Assembly (NCBI GenBank): GCA_003574685.1
Contig: QOCQ01000014.1
Coordinates: 82,164-146,163, forward strand
Source of the DNA: Rhodospirillaceae bacterium SYSU D60007
GTDB taxonomy: Bacteria; Pseudomonadota; Alphaproteobacteria; Reyranellales; Reyranellaceae
Length of the DNA: 64,000 nucleotides
Reading direction: 5' to 3'
In this document: positions 1 to 10,471 of the stretch, in pieces
Position numbering within the stretch: the stretch's first letter is position 1
How the letters are laid out: each line of letters starts with the position of its first letter
Made by a program: the position numbers and the translations under genes
Notes under the pieces: model-generated
Seen by the model: only the letters and a program-made list of their open reading frames with translations
Databases searched by the model: none
What the model was told of the DNA's origin: nothing

Positions 1-1
1 A

Positions 2-124
2 GCCGCCCCGCAGCAACGCCCGTCCGGCACGGCGGCGGCAGCGCCGCCGACCCTGTCGCAACTGGTGGAAGCCGCTACCGGCAACGCCGCCGTACCGAAA
101 CCGCCTGCGCCGGGAGGCCGCTGA
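2..124 (+). CDS. ftsI: C-terminal tail of an upstream gene, probably ftsI (PBP3); partial
   Basis: An open frame enters from the left edge and stops at TGA 122-124, one base before the GTG of murE. The 40 visible residues are rich in Ala and Pro and end in APGGR, with a central stretch TLSQLVEAATGN. No catalytic motif lies in the window. The assignment to ftsI, the septal transpeptidase, rests on position only, since ftsI normally precedes murE in alphaproteobacterial dcw clusters. The frame and stop are directly visible; the identity is inference. Confidence 0.55.
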   Translation, partial: AAPQQRPSGTAAAAPPTLSQLVEAATGNAAVPKPPAPGGR

Positions 125-125
125 C

Positions 126-1634
126 GTGCGCCTGAGCGAGCTGGTGCGACTGTCGGATCCCCGGCCCCGAGCGGCGCTACCGGCGCTGCCGCGCGACCCG
201 GAGATTGCCGGCATCACCGCCGACTCGCGCGCCGCCCGCCGTGGCTGGCTGTTCGCCGCGCTGCCGGGCAGCAAAGCGGACGGCGCAGTCTTTGCGCCCC
301 AGGCTGTGGCCGCCGGGGCCGTCGCGGTGCTGGCCGGTGAAACCGCGAAGCTCGCAACGCTTCCGCCGTCGGTCATGGTGATCCGCGACGCCGAACCGCG
401 CCGCCGGCTGGCGCGCATGGCGGCGGCCTTTGCCGGCGCGCAACCGCGCGTGACGGTGGCGGTTACCGGCACCAGCGGCAAGACGTCGACCGCCGAGTTC
501 GCGCGGCAGATGTTCGCGGGTGCTGGCTTTCCTGCGGCCAGCATGGGAACGCTTGGCATCGTCTCGCCGGCGCGCGTGACGCCGCCCGGTCTGACCACGC
601 CCGATCCGGTGCTGCTGCACCGCGATCTGGCGCAACTGGCGCAGGATGGCGTGCACTATCTGGCGATGGAGGCGTCAAGCCACGGCCTCGACCAGTACCG
701 CCTGGATGGCGTGCATTTTTCGGCCGCCGCCTTCACCAACCTCTCGCGCGATCATCTCGACTACCACCCCACGATGGACGCTTATCTCGCGGCGAAGCTG
801 CGGCTTTTCAGCGAGCTGCTTTCGCCGGGCGCGACGGCGGTGGTCAATGCAGACAGCGAGCACGCCCCGCCCTTCGTCGAGACCAGCCTGCGACGCCAGT
901 TGCGACTGTGGCGATACGGTCGGGGCGGCGAGGATCTGCGCCTGGAGTCCGCGGTGCCGCACGGTGAGGGCCAGCACATCGCGCTCACGCTCTTCGGCCG
1001 CCGGTATGAGGTCGACCTGCCGCTGATCGGCGGTTTCATGGCCGGCAACGTGCTGGCCGCCATGGGATTGGCCGTAGCGGTGGGCGTGCCCGTCGATTCG
1101 GCGATTGCAACCATGGCGCGGCTAAGAGGCGCACCGGGCCGGCTGGAGCGCGTCGCCGCCCATCCGCTGGGGGCGCCGGTGCTGGTCGATTACGCGCACA
1201 AGCCCGATGCGCTGGAGCAGGTGCTTCTTGCCCTGCGGCCACACACGCACGGACGGCTGATCGTCGTGTTCGGCTGCGGGGGCGATCGTGATGCCGGCAA
1301 GCGGCCGATCATGGGTGGCATCGCCGCACGGCTGGCGGATCTGGCGATCGTCACGGACGACAATCCGCGCAGCGAGGATCCGGCGGCGATCCGGGCGGCC
1401 ATCCTGTCGGGCGCGTCCGGGCATGAGGGCAAGGTGGTGGAAATCCGCGAAGGCCGGCGGGCCGCGATCCGCACGGCTCTCGAGGCGGTACGCTCCGCCG
1501 ATGACCTGGTAGTGGTCGCGGGCAAGGGCCATGAACGCGGCCAGACGATCGCCGGCGTGACCCATCCCTTTGATGATGCAGGCGTCGTGCGCGAGCTTGT
1601 GGCGCCGCCGCCGGCGCGGGGAGCGGCGGCATGA
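126..1634 (+). CDS. murE: UDP-N-acetylmuramoyl-tripeptide synthetase MurE (meso-DAP adding)
   Basis: MurE adds the third stem-peptide residue to UDP-MurNAc-L-Ala-D-Glu in the cytoplasm. The 502-residue protein has the three-domain Mur ligase layout. The ATP-binding loop TGTSGKTS lies near residue 114, the central TNLSRDHLDYH motif near 206, and DNPRSEDP near 412. DNPR is the signature that selects meso-diaminopimelate over lysine, so the organism should have DAP-type peptidoglycan. The GTG start at 126 follows the preceding stop by one base, and the end overlaps murF by the ATGA tetranucleotide, suggesting coupled translation. Confidence 0.97.
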   Translation: MRLSELVRLSDPRPRAALPALPRDPEIAGITADSRAARRGWLFAALPGSKADGAVFAPQAVAAGAVAVLAGETAKLATLPPSVMVIRDAEPRRRLARMAAAFAGAQPRVTVAVTGTSGKTSTAEFARQMFAGAGFPAASMGTLGIVSPARVTPPGLTTPDPVLLHRDLAQLAQDGVHYLAMEASSHGLDQYRLDGVHFSAAAFTNLSRDHLDYHPTMDAYLAAKLRLFSELLSPGATAVVNADSEHAPPFVETSLRRQLRLWRYGRGGEDLRLESAVPHGEGQHIALTLFGRRYEVDLPLIGGFMAGNVLAAMGLAVAVGVPVDSAIATMARLRGAPGRLERVAAHPLGAPVLVDYAHKPDALEQVLLALRPHTHGRLIVVFGCGGDRDAGKRPIMGGIAARLADLAIVTDDNPRSEDPAAIRAAILSGASGHEGKVVEIREGRRAAIRTALEAVRSADDLVVVAGKGHERGQTIAGVTHPFDDAGVVRELVAPPPARGAAA

Positions 1635-3070
1635 CCGTGATGCCCGTCCGGGATGCGCTGTGGACCGGGACCGACGCGGCGACGGCCTGCGGCGCGCAGA
1701 CGCCGGGCGGGGTGGATTGGGTCGCCGCAGGTGTCTCGATCGACACACGCACGCTGCGCGCCGGCGATCTGTTCGTGGCCCTCAAGGGCGAGGCGGCGGA
1801 CGGGCACGCCTATGTGCAGGCGGCGTTCCGCAAGGGCGCTGCCGCCGCGATGGTCTCGGCTGATGTGGCCGAAGCCGGCGGGCCCCTGCTGGTTGTGGCA
1901 GACACGCTGCGGGGACTGGAGGACCTGGGCCGCGCGGGCCGCAATCGCAGCCGGGCGCGGATCATCGCGGTGACCGGCAGTGTCGGCAAGACCAGCACCA
2001 AGGAGGCGCTGCGCCATGTGCTGGCGGCCCAGGGCAGCACGCACGCCGCGGACGCAAGCCACAACAACCACATCGGGGTGCCGCTGACGCTGGCGCGGCT
2101 GCCGCCCGAGGCGAGCTACGCCGTGTGCGAGGTAGGGACCAACCATCCCGGCGAGATCGAGCCGCTGGCACGGCAGGTGCGCGCGCATCTCGGCATCGTG
2201 ACCAGCATCGCCGCCGTGCATATCGGGCATTTCGGCTCGGTCGATGCCATCGCCGAAGAAAAGGCCCGGCTGTTCGCCGGTATGGCAGGCGGCACGGCCA
2301 TTCTGCCGCGGGACAGCGACTGGTTTTTCCGGTTGGCGGAATTCGCCCGCGCCGAAGGCGTATCGGAGATCATCGGCTTCGGCGAGCACCCCGATGCCGA
2401 GTTTCGCGTCCTGGCCTGCGACTCCGACGACACCGGCAACACCGTCTCCGCGCTGGCACAGGGCCGCGAACTTCGCTATCGCCTCGGCGCGCCCGGCCGG
2501 CACTGGGCGCTCAACAGCGTGGCGGTGCTGGCCGCGGTGGCGGCAGTGGGCGCCGATATCGAGCAGGCGGCAGCGGGCTTCGCCGGGGTAACCCCCGCGG
2601 CCGGGCGTGGCGCGCGCCGGCAGGTGATGCTGGCGGGCGGCAGCGTCGAGTTGATCGACGACAGCTACAACGCCAGCCCGCCTTCCGTGCGGGCATTGCT
2701 GTCGGTGCTGGCCGGTGCGCGGCCGGGACCAGGCGGGCGGCGCGTGCTGGTGCTGGGCGACATGCTGGAACTGGGCCCCGACAGCGAGTCCCTGCATGCC
2801 GCGCTGGCGCCTGACGTGGAGTCCAGCGGCGCCGAGCTGGTATTCACGGCCGGTCCGGCGATGGCCGCCTTGCACCAGGCGCTGCCGGCTCGCCTGCGCG
2901 CGGCGCACGCGCCGGACTCGGCGCGCCTGGCGCAGCGTGTGGTGGAGGCCCTGCGGGCGGGGGATGTGGTGGCGGTGAAGGGATCGCTCGGATCGAAAAT
3001 GAAGGTGATTGTCGACGCCATCCTCGCGCTGGGCGAGATCCGGTCCGACCGCGGCACGAGGAGGGGGTGA
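1631..3070 (+). CDS. murF: UDP-N-acetylmuramoyl-tripeptide--D-alanyl-D-alanine ligase MurF
   Basis: MurF joins D-Ala-D-Ala to the UDP-MurNAc-tripeptide, the last cytoplasmic peptide-building step. The 479-residue product has the Mur ligase fold with [12 protein letters not shown] near residue 115, the [12 protein letters not shown] motif that follows it, and [15 protein letters not shown] in the C-terminal part. The length is normal for the family. The ATG overlaps the murE stop (ATGA at 1631), and the gene ends one base before the TTG start of mraY, within its ribosome binding region. Confidence 0.97.
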   Translation: MTVMPVRDALWTGTDAATACGAQTPGGVDWVAAGVSIDTRTLRAGDLFVALKGEAADGHAYVQAAFRKGAAAAMVSADVAEAGGPLLVVADTLRGLEDLGRAGRNRSRARIIAVTGSVGKTSTKEALRHVLAAQGSTHAADASHNNHIGVPLTLARLPPEASYAVCEVGTNHPGEIEPLARQVRAHLGIVTSIAAVHIGHFGSVDAIAEEKARLFAGMAGGTAILPRDSDWFFRLAEFARAEGVSEIIGFGEHPDAEFRVLACDSDDTGNTVSALAQGRELRYRLGAPGRHWALNSVAVLAAVAAVGADIEQAAAGFAGVTPAAGRGARRQVMLAGGSVELIDDSYNASPPSVRALLSVLAGARPGPGGRRVLVLGDMLELGPDSESLHAALAPDVESSGAELVFTAGPAMAALHQALPARLRAAHAPDSARLAQRVVEALRAGDVVAVKGSLGSKMKVIVDAILALGEIRSDRGTRRG

Positions 3071-3071
3071 A

Positions 3072-4163
3072 TTGCTGTTTCATCTCCTCGCGCCGCTGGC
3101 CGACCAGTTCACGCCGCTGAACCTCTTCCGCTACATCACCTTCCGCTCCGGCGGCGCTTTCCTGACGGCACTTGTCGTCTCGTTCCTTGTCGGTGGCCGG
3201 CTGATCGAGTGGCTGCGCAGCAAGCAGGGTCGCGGCCAGCCGATCCGCGACGATGGGCCGGAGAGCCACCTGCTGACCAAGAAAGGCACGCCCACCATGG
3301 GCGGCTTTCTGATCCTGATCGCGCTGGTGGCCGGCACGTTGCTATGGGCCGACCTGAGCAACGCCTATGTCTGGATCGTGCTGCTGCTGACCTTGGGCTT
3401 CGGCGGCATCGGCTTCATCGATGACTACCTCAAGGTCACCAGGCGCAATTCGCGTGGCCTTCCCGGCCGGCTGAAGCTGCTAGTGGCCGTGATCTTCTCG
3501 CTGATCGCCGCCGCCTTCGTCGCGGACAGCTCGCCGGCCGCGCTACGCTTCCAGCTTGCAGTGCCGTTCCTGAAATCGGTGCTGGTCCCGCTGGGCGTGA
3601 TCGGCTTCCTCGTCTTTGCTGCCTTTGTAATGGTCGGCGCCTCCAATGCCGTCAATCTGACCGACGGGCTGGACGGGCTGGCGATCGGACCTGTGATCAT
3701 CGCCACGGGTGTGTTCGGCGCGATCAGCTACATCGTCGGCCATGCCGGGCTCACCACCTATCTTCAGATCCATGCCGTGCCGGGTGCGGGCGAGCTCAGC
3801 ATCCTGTGTGCCGCGCTGATCGGCGCCGGGCTGGGATTTCTCTGGTTCAATGCACCGCCGGCCATGGTGTTCATGGGCGACACGGGCTCGCTCGCCATGG
3901 GCGGCGCGCTGGGCGCGATTGCCGTCGTGATCAAGCACGAGATCGTACTGGCCATCGTCGGCGGGCTGTTCGTGCTGGAGACAGTGTCGGTAGTGGTCCA
4001 GGTGCTGTCGTTCCGGCTGACCGGCCGGCGCGTCTTTCGCATGGCGCCGCTGCACCATCATTTCGAGAAGAAGGGCTGGGCAGAGCCGACCATCGTGATC
4101 CGCTTCTGGATCATTGCCATCGTGCTGGCGATCTGCGGCCTCGCCACCCTGAAGCTGCGGTGA
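3072..4163 (+). CDS. mraY: Phospho-N-acetylmuramoyl-pentapeptide transferase MraY (TTG start)
   Basis: MraY moves phospho-MurNAc-pentapeptide onto undecaprenyl phosphate to make lipid I in the inner membrane. From TTG 3072 the product has 363 residues, the usual family length, and begins [13 protein letters not shown], a typical MraY N-terminus. A GAGGGGG run at 3061-3067 supports that start, whereas the longer frame adds an atypical stretch translated from the murF end. Conserved sites are DDYLKV near residue 117, NLTDGLDGL near 194 and HHHFEKKGW near 327, among about ten hydrophobic segments. Confidence 0.96.
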   Translation: MLFHLLAPLADQFTPLNLFRYITFRSGGAFLTALVVSFLVGGRLIEWLRSKQGRGQPIRDDGPESHLLTKKGTPTMGGFLILIALVAGTLLWADLSNAYVWIVLLLTLGFGGIGFIDDYLKVTRRNSRGLPGRLKLLVAVIFSLIAAAFVADSSPAALRFQLAVPFLKSVLVPLGVIGFLVFAAFVMVGASNAVNLTDGLDGLAIGPVIIATGVFGAISYIVGHAGLTTYLQIHAVPGAGELSILCAALIGAGLGFLWFNAPPAMVFMGDTGSLAMGGALGAIAVVIKHEIVLAIVGGLFVLETVSVVVQVLSFRLTGRRVFRMAPLHHHFEKKGWAEPTIVIRFWIIAIVLAICGLATLKLR

Positions 4164-4169
4164 CGCGGG

Positions 4170-5555
4170 ATGATCGACCTGGCGCCGCTTAAAGGATCGC
4201 GGTTTGCCGTGCTGGGACTCGCGCGCAGCGGGCTGGCGGCGGCACGCGCCCTGCGGCAGGCGCAGGTCGACTTCGCCGTCTGGGATGATGATGCCAGTCG
4301 GCGCAGCAAGGCAGAGGAAGACGGCTTCTCTCTTGCCGATCCCTCGGCGCTCGACTGGAACCACTGGGATGCGCTGGTGCTGAGCCCCGGCATTCCCCAC
4401 ACGTTTCCCCGGCCGCACCCGGCCGCTGCCGCGGCGCGCGCCGCGGGCAAACCGGTGATCGGCGACATCGAGCTTCTGGCGCGCAGTGGTCCGCGTGCGC
4501 GCATCGTCGGCATTACCGGCACCAACGGCAAGTCAACCACCACCGCCTTGGTCGGCCACATCCTGAAGAGCGCCGGAATTGATTGCGAGGTCGGCGGCAA
4601 TTTCGGGCCGGCGGCGCTCGACTTCCGCACGCTGGACGCTGACGGCGTCTACGTGCTGGAGCTCTCCTCCTTCCAGCTTGAGCTGGTGCAGAGCCTGCGC
4701 TGCCACGTTGCGGGGTGGCTCAACATCACCGCCGACCACATCGATCGCCACGGCGATCTGGCGGGCTACATCGCGGCCAAGCGGCACATCTTCGATAACC
4801 AGCGCGCGCGCGATGTCGCCGTGGTCTCCGTCGATGACGTTTACTCTCGGCAGGTGGCGGATGCGCTCCGCGGTTCATCGCGCACCTTGGTGCGGGTGAG
4901 GATCGGGAACGCCGCGGACGTGAGCGTTGTAGACGGCCAGTTGCGCGATGTGCGCGAGGACAGTCGGCTCGATCTCAGGCCGATCAAGACTTTACCAGGC
5001 GCACACAACTGGCAGAACGCCGCCTGTGCCTGGGCGATCTGTCGCGCGCTTGGTCTGTCGGCCGAACAGGTCGTCGATGGGCTTGCGAGCTATCCCGGGC
5101 TGGCGCACCGCCAGGAGCGGGCGGCGGTGGTGAACGGCATCGTCTATATCAACGACAGCAAGGCGACAAATGCCGACGCCACCGAGAAGGCGCTGGCCGC
5201 CTATGACACGATTTACTGGCTGGTCGGCGGTACGCCCAAGGCGGACGGCATCGCGCCGCTGGCGCCGCTGTTCGGTCGCGTCGTGCATGCCTTCCTGATG
5301 GGGGCGTCCAGCGATGCCTTCGCCGCCACGCTGGAGGGCAAGGTGGCCTACACGCGCTGCGGCGATCTTAAGACGGCCCTGATGCGCGCGCACGAGATGG
5401 CGCAGCGCGAGCGGCGGGCAGACGCCGTGGTGCTGCTGTCTCCAGCCTGCGCCTCCTACGACCAGTGGCCGAATTTCGAAGTGCGCGGCGATGCCTTCCG
5501 CGCCATGGCGCGTGCCCTGCCGGGCGCCGTGGTCGAGCAGGGAGGCGCCGCATGA
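4170..5555 (+). CDS. murD: UDP-N-acetylmuramoyl-L-alanine--D-glutamate ligase MurD
   Basis: MurD adds D-glutamate to UDP-MurNAc-L-Ala. The 461-residue protein has an N-terminal Rossmann-like start (RFAVLGLARSGLAAARAL), the ATP loop GITGTNGKSTTTALV near residue 114, the NITADHIDRH motif in the middle domain and YINDSKATNADAT in the C-terminal domain. It starts six bases after mraY and ends in an ATGA overlap with ftsW. Length and motif order are ordinary for MurD. Confidence 0.97.
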   Translation: MIDLAPLKGSRFAVLGLARSGLAAARALRQAQVDFAVWDDDASRRSKAEEDGFSLADPSALDWNHWDALVLSPGIPHTFPRPHPAAAAARAAGKPVIGDIELLARSGPRARIVGITGTNGKSTTTALVGHILKSAGIDCEVGGNFGPAALDFRTLDADGVYVLELSSFQLELVQSLRCHVAGWLNITADHIDRHGDLAGYIAAKRHIFDNQRARDVAVVSVDDVYSRQVADALRGSSRTLVRVRIGNAADVSVVDGQLRDVREDSRLDLRPIKTLPGAHNWQNAACAWAICRALGLSAEQVVDGLASYPGLAHRQERAAVVNGIVYINDSKATNADATEKALAAYDTIYWLVGGTPKADGIAPLAPLFGRVVHAFLMGASSDAFAATLEGKVAYTRCGDLKTALMRAHEMAQRERRADAVVLLSPACASYDQWPNFEVRGDAFRAMARALPGAVVEQGGAA

Positions 5556-6679
5556 TCAGCGTCCCGCGCAATGACATGTCGGTCGTGGGCCGGTGGTGGT
5601 GGACGGTTGATCGCTGGTCGCTGGGCACGGTGCTGCTGATCATGGCTGCCGGCGTGATGCTGACGCTCGCGGCGTCGCCGCCCGCGGCCGAGCGCATCGG
5701 CGCCGATTCCTTTCATTTCGTGCGCCGGCAGTTGGTGTTCCTGCCGCTGGCGCTGACCATCATGCTCAGCATCTCTCTGGCGCCGCCGCGCCTGGTGCGG
5801 CGTCTGGCGTTGCTGGTATTTGCCGGTGGTCTGGTGGCGCTTGCCGCGACACTGGTCATGGGTACGGAGATCAAGGGGGCGCGCCGCTGGATCTCGCTGC
5901 CCGGTTTCGGCACGTTGCAGCCCTCGGAATTCGTGAAACCCAGTCTCGCCGTGATCTCCGCCTGGCTGTTTGCGCAGAAGAAGCTCAATCCGCGCTTTCC
6001 CGGCTACCTGCTGGCGACCCTGCTGTTTTCGACGGTGCTGGGCCTGCTGATGATGCAGCCGGACCTCGGCATGGCCCTCGTGGTGTCTGCCGTATGGGCC
6101 GGCCAGTTCTTTCTGGCGGGCCTGCCGATCTGGCTGGCGGGCCTGGGTGGTGGTCTGGCGGTGGCGGGGCTCGTGGGCGCCTATATGACGTTCTCGCATG
6201 TCCAGCACCGCATCGACCGCTTCCTCGATCCCGATGCCGGTGACAACTACCAGGTCAATACCGCTCTGGAAGCGTTCATGAATGGCGGCCTGTTCGGTCG
6301 CGGCCCGGGCGAGGGGACGGTGAAAGCGCAGCTCCCCGATGCGCACACCGACTTCATCATGGCCGTGGCCGGCGAGGAATTCGGCCTGATCGCCTGCCTG
6401 GTCGTGCTGTTGCTGTTCGCATTCGTTACCCTGCGCTCCATGTCACGCATTGCCAGCGATACCAGCCTGTTCATCATGCTGGCGGCGGCGGGGCTGGTGA
6501 TCCAGTTCGGCCTGCAGGCGTTCGTAAACATCGCCTCGACGGTGCAGCTCATTCCCGCCAAGGGCATGACCCTGCCGTTCATTTCATACGGCGGCTCCTC
6601 GGCTATCGCCATGGCCGTGACGGTTGGCATGATGCTGGCCCTCACGCGCGAGCGCGCGGGGCTGGGAGAGTCGGCATGA
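5552..6679 (+). CDS. ftsW: FtsW, SEDS-family lipid II polymerase/division protein
   Basis: FtsW is a polytopic inner-membrane SEDS glycosyltransferase that polymerises lipid II at the septum with its cognate class B PBP. From ATG 5552 the product has 375 residues and about ten hydrophobic segments. Family motifs include GARRWISLPGFGTLQPSEF, YQVNTALEAFMNGGLFGRG and SYGGSSAIAMA near the C-terminus. The ATG overlaps the murD stop. A longer frame from 5465 would lie inside murD and is not needed. The stop overlaps the murG ATG. Confidence 0.95.
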   Translation: MISVPRNDMSVVGRWWWTVDRWSLGTVLLIMAAGVMLTLAASPPAAERIGADSFHFVRRQLVFLPLALTIMLSISLAPPRLVRRLALLVFAGGLVALAATLVMGTEIKGARRWISLPGFGTLQPSEFVKPSLAVISAWLFAQKKLNPRFPGYLLATLLFSTVLGLLMMQPDLGMALVVSAVWAGQFFLAGLPIWLAGLGGGLAVAGLVGAYMTFSHVQHRIDRFLDPDAGDNYQVNTALEAFMNGGLFGRGPGEGTVKAQLPDAHTDFIMAVAGEEFGLIACLVVLLLFAFVTLRSMSRIASDTSLFIMLAAAGLVIQFGLQAFVNIASTVQLIPAKGMTLPFISYGGSSAIAMAVTVGMMLALTRERAGLGESA

Positions 6680-8055
6680 AGGCGTCAGGCCGGCCCGTAC
6701 TCCTGGCTGCTGGTGGCACCGGTGGCCATGTCTTTCCCGCCGAAGCGCTGGCCGGCGAGCTGATGCGCCGCGGTGTGCCACTGGCCCTGATCACCGATCA
6801 TCGCGGCCACAAATGGCAGGGCGCGCTGGCCGGCCTGCCGGTGTATCCCATCCATGCCGGCAGTCCCGGCGCCGGCGGACCGCTGCAGCGCTTGCGCAAT
6901 GTCGCCTCGCTGGGCATCGGCACCCTTCAGGCCGCAAGATTGCTTGGCCGCCTCGCGCCCGCCGCCGTGGTGGGCTTCGGCGGCTATGCCTGCGTACCGC
7001 CCCTGCTGGCGGCGCGCCTGCGGCGGCTGCCGACGCTCATCCACGAGCAGAACGCGGTGCTGGGCCGTGCCAACCGGCTGGTGGTCGGGCGCCGCACGAC
7101 CATCGCCACCGCGTTTCCGACGGTACGCTATCTCGCCTCCGACGACCCGCGCGTGCGCCTGGTGGGCAATCCCGTGCGCGAGGCCATCCGCTCGCTGCGT
7201 GATGTGGCCTACATGCCGCCGACTGCCGATGGTGCGCTGCGCATGGTCGTGATCGGCGGCAGCCAGGGCGCCGCTTCGTTCGGCATCGTCATTCCCGAAG
7301 CGGTGGCGGCGCTTCCCGAGGACTTCCGCCGCCGGCTGAAGCTGGCGCAGCAATGTCGGCCCGAGGATCTCGAGCGCGTGCGCGCCTTCTATGCCGCGCG
7401 CGGCATCGATGCCGAGTGCCAGCCGTTCTTTTCAGACTTCCCGGCCCGTCTGGCCGGGGCCCACCTCGTCGTCGCGAGGGCGGGAGCGTCGACAGTCGCC
7501 GAACTCACAACATCAGGTCGGCCAGCGGTCCTCGTCCCCTTCCCCCACGCAACCGAGGACCATCAGCGCGCGAACGCCACGGCGGTCGACGAGGTGGGCG
7601 CCTCCATCCTGCTGCCACACGAGCAGTTCACCTCCGATGCGCTACGGTCTCACCTTGAGGTGCTGTTCGGCGAGCCGGCGCGGCTGTCACGCATGGCCGC
7701 CGCTGCATATGCCGCCGGCCGCCCCGATGCCGCCCGCGATCTCGCGGACCTGGTGGTGGAGCTGATCGCAGGCCGGCCGTTGAAGGCACATTCGGACCTT
7801 CCCACCGAGGGAGAAGGCGGTGCGGACCCCTTCTACCGACGAAGGCCAGAGGATTCGCAAAGGGCACCAATCCGCGCCACGGCACTGCTGTCATCCCGAG
7901 CGCAGCGAGGGATCTTTCAACCAGCCTCAAGATCCCTCGCTGCGCTCGGGATGACAGATGGTCCATATGCGAAAGCCTTGGCCTTTGGAGGCAGCGGAGC
8001 GACCGAGGAATACCAACGGACGGACATCGGTGCGAGAGAAGGAGTCGCGGCATGA
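6676..8055 (+). CDS. murG: MurG lipid II synthase with a repeat-derived C-terminal extension
   Basis: MurG transfers GlcNAc from UDP-GlcNAc to lipid I at the inner membrane face. The GT-B core is intact: [15 protein letters not shown] near residue 11, [22 protein letters not shown] near 192, and the acceptor region [12 protein letters not shown]. The family normally ends near residue 365, where ELIAGR occurs here. The frame stays open for about 93 more residues with no MurG similarity. This tail includes both arms of a perfect 29-bp palindrome at 7888-7957. Despite the insertion, the stop still overlaps the murC ATG by four bases. The core assignment is secure; whether the tail is kept in the mature protein is unknown. 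Confidence 0.93.
   Translation: MKASGRPVLLAAGGTGGHVFPAEALAGELMRRGVPLALITDHRGHKWQGALAGLPVYPIHAGSPGAGGPLQRLRNVASLGIGTLQAARLLGRLAPAAVVGFGGYACVPPLLAARLRRLPTLIHEQNAVLGRANRLVVGRRTTIATAFPTVRYLASDDPRVRLVGNPVREAIRSLRDVAYMPPTADGALRMVVIGGSQGAASFGIVIPEAVAALPEDFRRRLKLAQQCRPEDLERVRAFYAARGIDAECQPFFSDFPARLAGAHLVVARAGASTVAELTTSGRPAVLVPFPHATEDHQRANATAVDEVGASILLPHEQFTSDALRSHLEVLFGEPARLSRMAAAAYAAGRPDAARDLADLVVELIAGRPLKAHSDLPTEGEGGADPFYRRRPEDSQRAPIRATALLSSRAQRGIFQPASRSLAALGMTDGPYAKALAFGGSGATEEYQRTDIGAREGVAA
7888..7957. repeat. Palindromic repeat, GTCATCCCGAGC family, inside murG
   Basis: A 29-bp left arm (7888-7916) and right arm (7929-7957) are perfect inverted copies around a 12-base loop. The core reads GTCATCCCGAGCGCAGCGAG. 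It lies wholly within the open frame of murG and would form a very stable hairpin in the polycistronic mRNA. A short derivative occurs at 36889-36920 and a fragment near 30599. Confidence 0.95.
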
Positions 8056-9521
8056 GGGCGTTGCCGCTCAGTATCGGCATGATCCATTTCGTGGGCATCG
8101 GCGGCATCGGCATGTCGGGCATCGCCGAGGTCCTGCACAATCTTGGCTACAAGGTGCAGGGCAGCGACATCGCCGACAACGCCAACTGCAAGCGGCTGGC
8201 GGCGCTGGGCATCCGCATCATGATCGGCCATCGTGCCGACAACGTCGGCAACGCCGAGGTTGTGGTCGTGTCGTCGGCCGTGAAGCCGGACAATCCCGAA
8301 GTGCTGGCCGCGCGCGCCCGCTTCGTGCCGGTGGTCCGTCGCGCCGAGATGCTGGGCGAGCTGATGCGGCTGAAATGGTCGGTGGCGGTGGGCGGCACGC
8401 ACGGCAAGACCACGACCACATCGATGATCGCCTCGCTGCTCGATGCGGCGCATTTCGACCCCACCGTCATCAACGGCGGCATCATCAACGCCTACGGCAC
8501 CAACGCGCGGCTGGGCGGCGGCGACTGGATGGTGGTTGAGTCTGACGAATCGGACGGCTCGTTCCTTCGGTTGCCGGCGACCATCGCGGTGGTCACCAAC
8601 ATCGACCCCGAGCACCTCGACCATTACGGCAGCTTCGACTCCGTTCGCGAGGCTTTCGTTACCTTCGTCGAGAACATACCGTTCTACGGCTTCGCTGTGC
8701 TCTGCTTTGATCATCCCGAGGTGCAGGCCATCATCCCGCGCGTGTCGGACCGGCGCATCGTCACCTACGGGCTTGGCGCCAATGCCGATGTGCGTGCCGT
8801 GGACCTGCGGCTCGACCGGGAAGGCGCGGACTTCAACGTGGTCGTGACCAACCGCGCCACCAACGAGGAGCGTACCATCCGCGACCTGCGCCTGCCGATG
8901 TTCGGCCAGCACAACGTGCAGAACGCGCTGGCCGCCATCGCCGTGGCGGTCGAAATGGGCATCGAGGACGACACCATCCGCAGCGGTCTGGGCAATTTCT
9001 CCGGCGTGCGGCGGCGCTTCACCAGGACTGGCGAGGCCCACGGTATCACCGTGATCGACGATTACGGCCACCACCCGGTGGAGATCGCCGCCGTCCTGCG
9101 CGCCGCGCGTCAGGCCTATGGGGGCTCAGGCCAGGTGATCGCCGTGGTGCAGCCACACCGCTTTACCCGCCTGCGCGACCTGAAGGACGAGTTCGCCCGC
9201 TGCTTCGGCGACGCTGATCTGGTCATCGTGGCCGATGTCTATCCGGCCGGCGAACAGCCGATCGAGGGCGTCAGCAAGGAGATGCTGATCGAGCGCATGT
9301 TGCGCGCCGGCCATGGCAGGGTGATGGCCCTGTCCTCGCCCCAGGAACTGCCGGATCTGATCTGGAGTGTGGCGCGGCCGGGCGATGTCGTGATCTGCCT
9401 GGGTGCGGGCAACATCACCGGCTGGGCCTATGCCTTGCCGGGGCAGTTGCGCGAACGGGCAGTAGCGCGCCCCGTGCCGCGTATCGTGGTGCATAACAGT
9501 CCGGGGAGCCGCCCGGGATGA
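8052..9521 (+). CDS. murC: UDP-N-acetylmuramate--L-alanine ligase MurC
   Basis: MurC attaches L-alanine to UDP-MurNAc, the first peptide step. The 489-residue product opens with the Rossmann motif [20 protein letters not shown], followed by the ATP loop [13 protein letters not shown] near residue 114. [12 protein letters not shown] and [12 protein letters not shown] follow, with [10 protein letters not shown] in the C-terminal domain. The length is typical. It overlaps the extended murG end by ATGA and the murB ATG at its own 3' end. Confidence 0.97.
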   Translation: MRALPLSIGMIHFVGIGGIGMSGIAEVLHNLGYKVQGSDIADNANCKRLAALGIRIMIGHRADNVGNAEVVVVSSAVKPDNPEVLAARARFVPVVRRAEMLGELMRLKWSVAVGGTHGKTTTTSMIASLLDAAHFDPTVINGGIINAYGTNARLGGGDWMVVESDESDGSFLRLPATIAVVTNIDPEHLDHYGSFDSVREAFVTFVENIPFYGFAVLCFDHPEVQAIIPRVSDRRIVTYGLGANADVRAVDLRLDREGADFNVVVTNRATNEERTIRDLRLPMFGQHNVQNALAAIAVAVEMGIEDDTIRSGLGNFSGVRRRFTRTGEAHGITVIDDYGHHPVEIAAVLRAARQAYGGSGQVIAVVQPHRFTRLRDLKDEFARCFGDADLVIVADVYPAGEQPIEGVSKEMLIERMLRAGHGRVMALSSPQELPDLIWSVARPGDVVICLGAGNITGWAYALPGQLRERAVARPVPRIVVHNSPGSRPG

Positions 9522-10471
9522 CCGCGCTGGCCCAGAAAGGCGCGCACCTGATCGACCGGTTGCCGCGTGTGCGCGGCCGGCTGACGGCTGACGCGCCGCT
9601 GGCGACCGTCACCTGGTTCCGTGTCGGCGGTCCTGCGGAAGTCTTGTTCCGGCCGGCGGACGCCGACGATCTCGCGGCCTTCCTCGCCGGCACGCCCCCC
9701 GACGTGCCGGTAACCGTCCTGGGCGTCGCCTCAAACCTGCTCGTGCGCGACGGGGGCATTCCTGGCGTGGTGATCCGGCTGCTGCGTGGCTTCACGGACA
9801 TCCGGGTCGAGGGCGAGCGCATCGTCGCCGGCGCCGGCGCCCTTGACCTCAACGTGGCGCTGAGCGCACGCGAGCACAGCATTGCCGGGCTGGAGTTCCT
9901 GAGCGGCGTTCCCGGTACCATCGGCGGCGCGCTGCGCATGAATGCCGGAGCGTATGGCGGCGAAATGAAGGACGTGGTCGAGCGCGCCGAGGCGATCGAC
10001 CGGCAGGGACGACGGCTCGACTTGTCGCCGACCGAGCTTGGCTTCACCTATCGCCACTGCGCGCTGCCGCCATCCGTGGTCTTCACTTCGGCCACGCTGC
10101 GGGGCCGCACAGGCGCGCCGGGCGAGATCGCGGCGCGCATCGCCGAAATTGACCGGACGCGCGGTGAGACGCAGCCGCGCAGCCGCACGGGGGGTTCGAC
10201 CTTCACCAATCCGCCTGGCGACAGTGCCTGGCGGCTGATTGACGCTGCTGGCTGCCGCGGGCTCAAGGTGGGCGGTGCGCAGGTTTCCGAGAAGCACTGC
10301 AATTTCCTCATCAACACTGGCGAGGCGACGGCGCGCGACATCGAGGCCCTCGGCGAAGAGGTGCGCCGCCGCGTCTACGAGGCATCCGGCATCGCGCTGC
10401 ACTGGGAGATCATGCGGGTTGGCGTCGCGCGCGCCGGTGAAGCACCCGTCGTATCCGGAGCGCCGTCATGA
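9518..10471 (+). CDS. murB: UDP-N-acetylenolpyruvoylglucosamine reductase MurB
   Basis: MurB is the FAD-dependent, NADPH-using reductase that makes UDP-MurNAc. The 317-residue protein shows the FAD-binding region [20 protein letters not shown], the [20 protein letters not shown] block and [20 protein letters not shown], which holds the expected catalytic Ser. [10 protein letters not shown] follows near the end. The size fits the shorter MurB type. It overlaps murC (ATGA) and ddl (ATGA). Confidence 0.96.
   Translation: MTALAQKGAHLIDRLPRVRGRLTADAPLATVTWFRVGGPAEVLFRPADADDLAAFLAGTPPDVPVTVLGVASNLLVRDGGIPGVVIRLLRGFTDIRVEGERIVAGAGALDLNVALSAREHSIAGLEFLSGVPGTIGGALRMNAGAYGGEMKDVVERAEAIDRQGRRLDLSPTELGFTYRHCALPPSVVFTSATLRGRTGAPGEIAARIAEIDRTRGETQPRSRTGGSTFTNPPGDSAWRLIDAAGCRGLKVGGAQVSEKHCNFLINTGEATARDIEALGEEVRRRVYEASGIALHWEIMRVGVARAGEAPVVSGAPS

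Noticed and set aside
1190..2908. A 572-codon open frame on the - strand over murE/murF
   Set aside because: It is a codon-bias shadow of two intact Mur ligases.
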